64,000 nucleotides of DNA, taken from positions 879,567 through 943,566 of the forward strand of contig NZ_BDUB01000001.1 of assembly GCF_002218065.1 (NCBI RefSeq), written 5' to 3'. A model generated the notes under the pieces. That model made no database searches. It was not told the origin of the DNA and was given only the letters and a program-made list of their open reading frames with translations. This stretch comes from Nodularia sp. NIES-3585. Lineage in GTDB: Bacteria > Cyanobacteriota > Cyanobacteriia > Cyanobacteriales > Nostocaceae. Of the stretch, positions 37,459 through 43,854 are shown piece by piece. The position numbers were made by a program, and so were the translations under genes. Each line of letters opens with the position of its first letter. The stretch's first letter is position 1.

Positions 37459-38568
37459 TTAACTCCATAATCTCAGTTGAATTTGTTCCCCTTGTTCTAT
37501 TGGTTTGGCTATTTGATTTGGCGGGGATGTCTTCTTTCCATTCCCATTTAGTTTGGGATCTACAGGAATTTCTTCACCTCGCAAACTAGCGCTAAAAGCA
37601 GCTTCTTCATACAGTAATCTCTCTTCCATTTCTTGCAGGTGATACTCTTCTGGATAAATTTTTGCTTTGCTGCGTTCTGAAGCTTTATTTCCTATTTGCA
37701 AATCAAATTTAAATTTCTCGATGGATTGACCAGTTTTTTCAACGTAATCGCGCAATGTTTTTAAATTGGGAAAATATCCGTTTTCATCAGGTTTACCACT
37801 TAGACGACGTAGGGCAACTTGATGATATTTTGGTTCAATTTCTGTTCCTATAAAATGGCGTTCGTAATCTCTAGCAACAACTGCTACAGTACCAGTACCC
37901 ATATAAGGGTCTAACACAATATCATTTTTTTCAGTTGTAGCTAAGATAATTCTGGCTATTAAATCTTCTGGAAATTGGCAAGGGTGTACAGTCTGTTCTT
38001 CGTGATTATGCTTGACATTCCGAAACATCCAAATATCGCCAGGGTTTTTCCCGTCTGGATTACATGAAAGTTCGCCTTTACGATTTCCCCGAAAATGCTT
38101 TTTATTTTGATATTTTTGTGGAACTCTAATAGCATCTAAATTAAATTTATAACTATCAGATTTTGTAAACCAGAGAATAGTTTCATGTCTACACGAAAAC
38201 TTTTTTTTAGCGTGTAGTCCATGCTGTCTAGCCCAAATAATTCGATTACGGGGAATTAATCCACAAGATTCTAGAATAGGAAAAAACCTAATATCTAAAG
38301 GAATCAACATCCCTTTATCAGCAAAAGCTCCAACTTGCCAAAATAACGAACCGGAATTTTTGAGAATGCGACTACATTCGCTTAATACGGCTGTTTGTTC
38401 TTGTAAATAAATATCAAGGGCTTGCTTAGATTCGTATTCTTTCCCCAGATTATATGGTGGTGAAGATACAATTAAATCTACACAATCATCTGGCAACTTA
38501 TGCAGAATTTCTAAGCTATCTTCTAATATAATTTGGTCTACAGGTATATTATCGTGTTTAATCTTCAC
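37459..38568 (-). CDS. DNA methyltransferase of BglII-like system (beta class), 369 aa
   Basis: Catalytic motif SPPYNLG (36-42) comes before the SAM-binding motif DPYMGTGT (220-227), the order of the beta class, and SPPY suits N4-cytosine methylation, as in M.BglII. HPCQFPEDLIARIILATT is the conserved motif X region, and GTEIEPKYHQVALRRL closes the SAM fold. A charged C-terminal extension of about 110 residues follows. It converges on the nuclease gene with an 11-bp gap. All motifs are intact, so the methylase should still protect the genome. The recognition sequence is inferred only from the partner (AGATCT-like). Confidence 0.9.
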   Translation of the reverse strand: MKIKHDNIPVDQIILEDSLEILHKLPDDCVDLIVSSPPYNLGKEYESKQALDIYLQEQTAVLSECSRILKNSGSLFWQVGAFADKGMLIPLDIRFFPILESCGLIPRNRIIWARQHGLHAKKKFSCRHETILWFTKSDSYKFNLDAIRVPQKYQNKKHFRGNRKGELSCNPDGKNPGDIWMFRNVKHNHEEQTVHPCQFPEDLIARIILATTEKNDIVLDPYMGTGTVAVVARDYERHFIGTEIEPKYHQVALRRLSGKPDENGYFPNLKTLRDYVEKTGQSIEKFKFDLQIGNKASERSKAKIYPEEYHLQEMEERLLYEEAAFSASLRGEEIPVDPKLNGNGKKTSPPNQIAKPIEQGEQIQLRLWS

Positions 38569-38638
38569 CTTTTTATTTACCTCAGAATCAAGGCTAAAAA
38601 TATATATTAACCTATTTCGGGTTATTATATATTTTAAA

Positions 38639-38881
38639 TTATTTATTTAAAATTTCTTCAATGTCCTCATCAGTAAAACCAAATTGCCGAAAAATTTGTA
38701 AAACATAACCCGGTGACATTTCCCTTGCACCCATATCTATAGGAACTACTCTCCTTTTGCCTTAAAATTCACGAATATATAAAAAATGATCACCTTTTCC
38801 CTGTCTATGAAAAGTACAAACTGCTTTTTCTAATAACTTAATTAATTCCTTGGGTTTCAAAGAAGGTATATTTTTAGACAT
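38639..38881 (-). pseudogene. hicA: hicA toxin gene broken by an in-frame stop
   Basis: The frame reads MSKNIPSLKPKELIKLLEKA, then HRQGKGDHFLYIREF, a TAA stop at 38762-38764, then GKRRVVPIDMGAREMSPGYV and FGFTDEDIEEILNK. This is a complete HicA double-stranded-RNA-binding-like mRNA interferase, with the catalytic histidine in GDH, apart from the stop, which probably arose from CAA. The start overlaps the hicB stop by eight bases. The toxin is therefore cut to 39 residues. Confidence 0.8.
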
Positions 38882-39095
38882 AAGCCTTCCTCAATTCATA
38901 GATTTCTGATTGTTTTTCTTTTTCTTCAAATAACAAAAATTCATGTAATTCATCTATAGAAATAGGAGATTTATAAATATTATCTTCTGATTCATAAACA
39001 TCTTCAAAAGATTCGATTGCTTCCTTTAATTTATTAACTGCATCTTCTTGAGTATCTCCCTGTCCAATAACACCATTTTCTAAACATAAACCCAC
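38874..39095 (-). CDS. hicB: HicB-like antitoxin, N-terminus uncertain, 73 aa or more
   Basis: GLCLENGVIGQGDTQEDAVN and LKEAIESFEDV are the HicB partial RNase H-like fold. The GTG at 39095 is the first usable start, but natural protein sequence continues upstream as ETKINFYTVVLRQSFGSWV from 39149, and the codon before it (39150-39152) is AGG, one base from ATG. The antitoxin may thus have lost its start and be translated in shortened form or not at all. No C-terminal DNA-binding domain is seen. Confidence 0.7.
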   Translation of the reverse strand: MGLCLENGVIGQGDTQEDAVNKLKEAIESFEDVYESEDNIYKSPISIDELHEFLLFEEKEKQSEIYELRKAYV

Positions 39096-39247
39096 CCAAG
39101 AACCGAAGCTTTGTCTGAGAACAACGGTGTAAAAGTTTATTTTTGTTTCCCTATTGATTAAATTTAGGATTAAGAGAAAGTATTAATCTACAGCAAACTC
39201 AGTCAATTTAAGAGTTTCAGGTTCATGAAAAGCTAAAACAATATCCT

Positions 39248-39257
39248 CTTTGGGTAC
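39248..39257. repeat. Left 10-bp target duplication of the IS
   Basis: CTTTGGGTAC; the right copy at 40529-40538 is CTTTGGTTAC. The empty site in the paralogous cassette (42608-42617) reads CTTTGGTTAC, so the left copy has one later substitution. Confidence 0.85.
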
Positions 39258-40528
39258 CTGACGGGGCGACAAACAAGGCTGAAAATAAGACAGTGTAGAG
39301 AATGTATCGATTTATGGTAAAAAAAGATAGGTCAGATATTGTCAATAAGACCTATCTAATGAAAATGATACCTTTATTCTATCAAAAGCACTTAAAAAGT
39401 CAATTGAGTCTAGCAGAATACCTGTTTCTCCAAATTTTGGTGAACATCTTACAGTCAATTAAAAACGTGAATTTAGAAAGGTTAGCGAATGGGATACCTT
39501 TGCCGATTAAATTTGAGAGTAGAAGAAAAAGAATACAAAGATTTCTCTCATTACCAAATTTAACAATAGAAAAAATTTGGTTTCCCATTATTAAAGAATG
39601 GTTATCAATATATTTTACCAAGGGAAAAATAATTTATGTAGCAATTGATAGAACTAATTGGAGTCGGATAAATTTATTTATGGTAAGTGTCATTTGGGAT
39701 AAAAGAGCATTTCCAATCTATTTTAAATTATTGCCAAAATTAGGGAGTAGTAACATAGATGAGCAACAAAAACTATTGTCTCAAGTAATGCCACTTTTTC
39801 ATAACTATAAAATATGTGTATTAGGTGATAGAGAATTCTGTTCTGTAAAACTCGCTAAGTACCTTCAATCATTGGGTGTATACTTTTGCTTGCGATTAAA
39901 AAAGAACGAATTTGTAGAGGTTGAAAAAGATATTTTTCAGGAATTAAACAGTTTGGGATTAGAACCAGGAGTATCATTTTTTATTCAAGGTGTGAAGGTA
40001 ACAAAGACTCGCGGTTTCATGAGCTTTAACGTTGCTTGTAAATGGAAACGTAAAATCAACGGAGTCGCACCGAAAGAAGGATGGTTTATCTTAACGAATT
40101 TTGAGGCGTTAGAATTGGCTATTTCTGCCTATAAACAAAGATTTGATATTGAAGAAATGTTTAGAGATTTTAAGAAGGGAGGCTATAATTTAGAGGATAC
40201 TAATGTAACTGGTGAACGCTTTATTTCTCTAGTTTTATTGATAGCGATCGCTTACTCCTCTGCAACAATTCATGGCCAACAAATCAAACGTAAAGGAATA
40301 CAAAAATATATTGCTCGGATCAAAGAATATGGTCGAACGGAACGGAGACATAGTAGTTTTTATATCGGCTTATATGGTCAAACTTGGATCAATTTTAAGG
40401 ATATTTGTATGAATTTGGTCATGGAATTAATGAGATTACATCGCAATAAACGTAAGTATTATCAACAAGGTCTAAGAGCTATGAGGCTTATAGAGTCTGT
40501 CTTGTAGCTGATTTTGTCCCCCCTTCAG
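39258..40528 (+). mobile_element. IS4-type insertion sequence, 1271 bp
   Basis: Terminal inverted repeats are CTGACGGGGCGACAAA (39258-39273) and the complement CTGAAGGGGGGACAAA (40513-40528), 14 of 16 matching. The element carries one transposase gene and is bounded by 10-bp direct repeats. Comparison with the uninterrupted copy at 42543-42680 fixes both boundaries. It appears complete and possibly active. Confidence 0.93.
39302..40507 (+). CDS. IS4-family DDE transposase, 401 aa
   Basis: The catalytic triad can be placed at AIDRTNW (first Asp, near residue 115), CVLGDREFCS (second Asp, near residue 176) and the Glu in QRFDIEEMFRDFKKGGYNLE (YREK-type motif near residue 283). The frame is complete and lies wholly inside the terminal repeats. 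It is basic and AT-rich in codon use, unlike the core genes around. A second in-frame ATG (MVKKDRSDIV) four codons on is also a possible start. Confidence 0.93.
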   Translation: MYRFMVKKDRSDIVNKTYLMKMIPLFYQKHLKSQLSLAEYLFLQILVNILQSIKNVNLERLANGIPLPIKFESRRKRIQRFLSLPNLTIEKIWFPIIKEWLSIYFTKGKIIYVAIDRTNWSRINLFMVSVIWDKRAFPIYFKLLPKLGSSNIDEQQKLLSQVMPLFHNYKICVLGDREFCSVKLAKYLQSLGVYFCLRLKKNEFVEVEKDIFQELNSLGLEPGVSFFIQGVKVTKTRGFMSFNVACKWKRKINGVAPKEGWFILTNFEALELAISAYKQRFDIEEMFRDFKKGGYNLEDTNVTGERFISLVLLIAIAYSSATIHGQQIKRKGIQKYIARIKEYGRTERRHSSFYIGLYGQTWINFKDICMNLVMELMRLHRNKRKYYQQGLRAMRLIESVL

Positions 40529-40538
40529 CTTTGGTTAC
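40529..40538. repeat. Right 10-bp target duplication of the IS
   Basis: CTTTGGTTAC, identical to the empty site at 42608-42617. Confidence 0.85.
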
Positions 40539-40629
40539 ACCTTCCCTTAATAACTCAGTTGCTTTGATAGAGTTAAAATTAATCCTTTTCCAATCTATCA
40601 AAAGGATTAAGTAATTTTAATTCATTAAT

Positions 40630-40995
40630 CTAACGGAAATCATCAATATTTCTAGTTACAACAGTTAAATTATAAACTAACGCTGTTCCGGCAATAATAG
40701 CATCTCCTAAAGACATTTTTTTAATTTGTTTTAGTTTCACAGCTTGCTCAATTACTGCTTGAGAAACTGGTAAAATTTGAGAAGCATTAAAAAATTCTTC
40801 AAAATAGGTTTTATCCTCATGATTTAGTTGATGATAACCCAATACTTCGAGATAGGAAAGAGCAGATACATAAGGAGAATTTACTGCAATAAATTCCCTT
40901 AAAAACTCATTTTCTATTTCAGGAGTTTCATCAACCCATTGAATAGAATTGTTTTTCAAAATAGCATTAAAAGTTTTTAACATGATTTTGTTCAC
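40630..40995 (-). CDS. Antitoxin-toxin chimera formed by deletion, 121 aa
   Basis: Residues 1-28 (MNKIMLKTFNAILKNN to DETPEIE) equal the start of the VapB-like antitoxin of copy B. From NEFLREF onward the sequence equals its VapC toxin. Compared with copy B, 237 bp between two TTCTA pentamers (42991-42995 and 43228-43232) are missing, leaving one TTCTA at 40912-40916 and keeping the frame. The product lacks the first PIN aspartate (LLDSN) and the antitoxin's toxin-binding tail, so it should be neither active toxin nor normal antitoxin. Whether it is stable or interferes with the intact pair is unknown. Confidence 0.85.
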   Translation of the reverse strand: MNKIMLKTFNAILKNNSIQWVDETPEIENEFLREFIAVNSPYVSALSYLEVLGYHQLNHEDKTYFEEFFNASQILPVSQAVIEQAVKLKQIKKMSLGDAIIAGTALVYNLTVVTRNIDDFR

Positions 40996-41015
40996 CTCTT
41001 AATAATTGACAACCA

Positions 41016-41213
41016 TCAAGATAGTAACATCTTTTTTACATTAGCTAAAGATACTGAAAGACTATCTTTCTCTTCTTCCTTAGCATCCCGCAAATCCCTT
41101 AAATCTTCTAAATCTTCTAACAATTCCTTAATCTTCAAAAATTCCTCATAAGGTAAAACCGCAAATTGTTTTTCACCATTTTTTGTTAAAAATTCAGGAT
41201 GTAATTCAATCAT
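41016..41213 (-). CDS. Phd/YefM-like antitoxin, copy A, 65 aa
   Basis: MIELHPEFLTKNGEKQFAVL and PYEEFLKIKELLEDLEDL form the short Phd-type fold, followed by an acidic helix (RDAKEEEKDSLSVSLANVKK) that would bind the toxin. It has one amino-acid difference from copy B (Asn for Asp in SLANVKK) and follows the RelE gene by 14 bp, so the toxin gene comes first here. Confidence 0.8.
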   Translation of the reverse strand: MIELHPEFLTKNGEKQFAVLPYEEFLKIKELLEDLEDLRDLRDAKEEEKDSLSVSLANVKKMLLS

Positions 41214-41227
41214 TTTCTAACCTCCTT

Positions 41228-41479
41228 TTATTCATAAGCTTTACTGCGGTGCTTGACCCTATATATAATGATAGTCTGTTCTGCTAATTCAAACAAAACT
41301 CGATAATCACCTACTCTTAAACGATATTCGGGGGTAAAATTTGTTAAGCGTTTTACGTCTCCCTGTAAATCATCTTGCATTGCTTCAATTTTATTGATAA
41401 TGCATTCTCTGTCATTTACAGGAATTTTCTGTAAATCTTTAATTACTTTAGGTTTAAATTCTATTGCTGCTTTAACCAT
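41228..41479 (-). CDS. relE: RelE/ParE-superfamily toxin, copy A, 83 aa
   Basis: IEFKPKVIKDLQKIPVNDRE, then RLTNFTPEYRLRVGDYRVLF and TIIIYRVKHRSKAYE, is a standard RelE fold with the basic catalytic strand RLRVGDYRV. It probably cuts mRNA on the ribosome. The N-terminus MVKAA differs from copy B (MPYQ) because the duplication joint lies at about 41465, inside the first codons; the start overlaps the end of the preceding PIN gene by 19 bp. Confidence 0.85.
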   Translation of the reverse strand: MVKAAIEFKPKVIKDLQKIPVNDRECIINKIEAMQDDLQGDVKRLTNFTPEYRLRVGDYRVLFELAEQTIIIYRVKHRSKAYE

Positions 41480-42063
41480 CCTTCCAAATTAGAAACCTTA
41501 TTAAAATAGATAATTCCCACATCAGTTAAAACTTGCTGAATATTAGCTTTACCGAACTCCTTGGTATTTTCACTAAAAAAAGCTTTGGGAATTTGAGGTT
41601 TATTCTCAGCATGATCTAAAATAACTTGTAAAATAAAATCATCTCGTCTTTCTTTGGTTTTACTTAAAAAAGGATTGGTTAAAGTAGTTTGTAACATTTC
41701 GATATTTGGATGAATCAATAGACCATGTTTTTTTAATTGTTCAAGAACATCAAAAAATCGTCTTCTAAAATTACTCAATATTTGTTCATAATCAATCAAA
41801 GATTGTTCTAAATAGTTCGCAAAAGATTGATAATTATTTAATTCTATATTACGTTTAGCTTCATTAATTTCGATTTCAATAGTTTGGTAAAATAACTGAC
41901 TCCGTTTTTCTTCTCTTTCTATTGCTACTAAAGCTTCCATCAAACAAATACTAGGAATAATAAAATTAACCTGCTCAGGTGGATTATACAATAAATCTTC
42001 CAAGTTTTTATTCCTACCTTTAGCAACTGCTATGATTGAATTAGTTTCTAAATAAACAATCAT
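41461..42063 (-). CDS. PIN-like domain protein, putative ribonuclease toxin, 200 aa
   Basis: The N-terminus MIVYLETNSIIAVAKGR has the PIN strand with Glu where Asp is usual. A second acidic residue lies in SICLMEALVAIE and a pair in KERRDDFILQVILDH. A long helical insertion (NELNNYQS.ANYLEQSL region) enlarges it. It directly follows the 147-aa gene (2-bp gap), forming a two-gene unit. The acidic residues are consistent with a metal-dependent RNase; activity is inferred. Confidence 0.65.
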   Translation of the reverse strand: MIVYLETNSIIAVAKGRNKNLEDLLYNPPEQVNFIIPSICLMEALVAIEREEKRSQLFYQTIEIEINEAKRNIELNNYQSFANYLEQSLIDYEQILSNFRRRFFDVLEQLKKHGLLIHPNIEMLQTTLTNPFLSKTKERRDDFILQVILDHAENKPQIPKAFFSENTKEFGKANIQQVLTDVGIIYFNKVSNLEGWLKQQ

Positions 42064-42065
42064 AT

Positions 42066-42509
42066 TTATAGGTCTTCTAATTGTTGAGTGCTACCACCAA
42101 TTAAATAATCAAATAGACCAATTTCTTGAATTTCCTTAATAAAAGGAGGTTCTTGACTTTTCCAGTGATAAGCTAAATCTCTCAACCAAGCTTGAATTAA
42201 CGTAATTAAAGAAGATTGAAATAGCATTTTATCAGCAATTTCAGGATTATAATATAATAAAACTTCTTGAGTTGGCAAAGTAGCAACTTCTTTAAAATCT
42301 GCTGTTTTGAATATTTTAATTATTTGGGAGTTAACAAACATCAAAAAAGGAACATTTTGATATTCTTCCATTTTCTCAATTTTTAAATCTGTTGCTGAAT
42401 AAAGAGGAGAAAATCTGATATCAATCATTAATACAGGATGATCATTTTTATCTTTAGCAACAATGACTGGATCAAAGTCAATAACTTTTATTAGGTGTAG
42501 TTTCAGCAT
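42066..42509 (-). CDS. Unrecognised protein paired with PIN gene, 147 aa
   Basis: The pattern DFDPVIVAKDKNDHPVLMID then IRFSPLY resembles the core of cyanobacterial PD-(D/E)XK-like proteins (D, then hydrophobic strand with acidic residue), but the motif is degenerate (MIDIRF). The C-terminus is helical (SLITLIQAWLRDLAYHWK). Its position first in a two-gene unit with a PIN protein suggests an antitoxin or accessory role. I cannot assign a family. Confidence 0.5.
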   Translation of the reverse strand: MLKLHLIKVIDFDPVIVAKDKNDHPVLMIDIRFSPLYSATDLKIEKMEEYQNVPFLMFVNSQIIKIFKTADFKEVATLPTQEVLLYYNPEIADKMLFQSSLITLIQAWLRDLAYHWKSQEPPFIKEIQEIGLFDYLIGGSTQQLEDL

Positions 42510-42542
42510 TTTATTTTACCTCAAGTTTAATTTTTATTTGAG

Positions 42543-42683
42543 TTAAGCCACAGCAAACTCAGTCAATTTACGAGTTTCAGGATCATGAAAAGCCAAAACA
42601 ATATCCTCTTTGGTTACACCTTCCCTTAATAACTCAGTTGCTTTGATAGAGTTAAAATTATTCCTTTTCCAATCTATCAAAAG
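42543..42683 (-). other. Conserved trailing frame after vapC, interrupted by IS in copy A
   Basis: The minus strand reads [20 protein letters not shown] followed by [16 protein letters not shown] and a stop at 42543. In copy A the same frame is kept in the flanks of the IS ([20 protein letters not shown] ends at 39183), with substitutions that keep it protein-like. No start codon is clear: the frame opens upstream as IDWKRNNF. It may be a small gene with an unusual start or the remains of one. Confidence 0.45.
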
Positions 42684-42708
42684 GATTAAGTAATTTTAAA
42701 TCATTAAT

Positions 42709-43038
42709 CTAACGAAAATCATCAATATTTCTAGTGACAACAGGTAAATCATAAACTAATGCTGTTCCTGCAATAATAGCATCTCCTAAAGACATTTTTT
42801 TAACCTGTTTTAGTTTTACTCCTTGCTCAATTACAGCTTGAGAAACTGGTAAAATTTCAGAAGCATTAAAAAATTCTTCAAAATAGGTTTTATCCTCATG
42901 ATTTAGTTGATGATAACCCAATACTTCGAGATAGGAAAGAGCAGATACATAAGGAGAATTTACTGCAATAAATTCCCTTAAAAACTCATTTTCTACTTGT
43001 GCGGCATAGATAATAATATTGCTATCAAGTAAAATCAT
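42709..43038 (-). CDS. vapC: VapC-type PIN toxin, copy B, C-terminally shortened, 109 aa
   Basis: MILLDSNIIIYAAQ carries the first catalytic Asp, ALSYLEVLGYH the Glu, and KMSLGDAIIAGTALVYDLPV with TRNIDDF the remaining acidic residues, so the active site is complete. After DDFR the frame meets TAG, but the next codons read [16 protein letters not shown], the usual end of VapC proteins. Both cassette copies have this stop, so it predates the duplication. The loss of about 17 residues may or may not matter. Confidence 0.8.
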   Translation of the reverse strand: MILLDSNIIIYAAQVENEFLREFIAVNSPYVSALSYLEVLGYHQLNHEDKTYFEEFFNASEILPVSQAVIEQGVKLKQVKKMSLGDAIIAGTALVYDLPVVTRNIDDFR

Positions 43039-43074
43039 TTAATCACGATTTGGAAGAAAGCGATCTTGACGAAT

Positions 43075-43311
43075 TTATTGTTGCCATTTCTGCGGATCAA
43101 TTTCAGCAAAAATATTCTTTTTTGAGATTTTCCTTAACGCTTCTGCCATTTTTTGACCATTAGATTTTGTTTTAGCTGTTGCTGTTTCTTCTAATAAAGT
43201 AATATGCACCTTTATTGAACTATCTAATTCTATTTCAGGAGTTTCATCAACCCATTGAATAGAATTGTTTTTCAAAATAGCATTAAAAGTTTTTAACATG
43301 ATTTTGTTCAC
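43075..43311 (-). CDS. vapB: VapB-like antitoxin, copy B, 78 aa
   Basis: The N-terminal half (KTFNAILKNNSIQWVDETP and ELDSSIKVHITLLEE) looks like a swapped-hairpin or AbrB-type DNA-binding start. The C-terminal half (NGQKMAEALRKISKKNIFAE with DPQKWQQ) is the toxin-binding part found in cyanobacterial VapB-type antitoxins. It lies 36 bp before the toxin. In copy A only the first 28 residues remain. Confidence 0.75.
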   Translation of the reverse strand: MNKIMLKTFNAILKNNSIQWVDETPEIELDSSIKVHITLLEETATAKTKSNGQKMAEALRKISKKNIFAEIDPQKWQQ

Positions 43312-43331
43312 CTCTTAATAATTGACAACCA

Positions 43332-43529
43332 TCAAGATAGTAACATCTTTTTTACATCAGCTAAAGATACTGAAAGACTATCTTTCTCTTCTTCCTTAGC
43401 ATCCCGCAAATCCCTTAAATCTTCTAAATCTTCTAACAATTCCTTAATCTTCAAAAATTCCTCATAAGGTAAAACCGCAAATTGTTTTTCACCATTTTTT
43501 GTTAAAAATTCAGGATGTAATTCAATCAT
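43332..43529 (-). CDS. Phd/YefM-like antitoxin, copy B, 65 aa
   Basis: Identical to copy A apart from one residue (SLADVKK). It follows the RelE gene by 14 bp and precedes the VapB gene by 20 bp, so four toxin-antitoxin genes form one transcription unit. Confidence 0.8.
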   Translation of the reverse strand: MIELHPEFLTKNGEKQFAVLPYEEFLKIKELLEDLEDLRDLRDAKEEEKDSLSVSLADVKKMLLS

Positions 43530-43543
43530 TTTCTAACCTCCTT

Positions 43544-43792
43544 TTATTCATAAGCTTTACTGCGGTGCTTGACCCTATATATAATGATAGTCTGTTCTGC
43601 TAATTCAAACAAAACTCGATAATCACCTACTCTTAAACGATATTCGGGGGTAAAATTTGTTAAGCGTTTTACGTCTCCCTGTAAATCATCTTGCATTGCT
43701 TCAACTTTATTGATAATGCGTTCTCTGTCATTTACAAGAATTTTCTGTAAATCTTTAATTGCTTTGGGTTTAAATTCTATTTGGTACGGCAC
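43544..43792 (-). CDS. relE: RelE/ParE-superfamily toxin, copy B, 82 aa
   Basis: MPYQIEFKPKAIKDLQKILV and the same catalytic strand RLRVGDYRVLF as copy A, with five or so substitutions near the N-terminus. The start here is the more usual RelE start and probably represents the ancestral form. It is first in the four-gene unit; the promoter should lie between 43793 and 43854. Confidence 0.85.
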   Translation of the reverse strand: MPYQIEFKPKAIKDLQKILVNDRERIINKVEAMQDDLQGDVKRLTNFTPEYRLRVGDYRVLFELAEQTIIIYRVKHRSKAYE

Positions 43793-43854
43793 ATATTTTA
43801 ATCAGTTTAAATTTATTTCAGGTGAGTCTATCCAGACCCACCCTACTATATTAT

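Larger units (their letters stand above)
40529..41465 (-). repeat. Toxin-antitoxin cassette copy A
   Basis: This segment is closely similar to 42608-43781 with scattered substitutions and one 237-bp deletion. The part left of the IS (39183-39257) continues the same similarity and corresponds to 42543-42617. Confidence 0.9.
42608..43781 (-). repeat. Toxin-antitoxin cassette copy B
   Basis: The intact counterpart of copy A (40529-41465), including the uninterrupted IS target at 42608-42617 and the 237 bp missing from A. Confidence 0.9.

Noticed and set aside
37401-37589. Separate 62-codon gene after the nuclease
   Set aside because: Its first part is better explained as the shifted C-terminus of the nuclease and the rest is antisense to the methylase.
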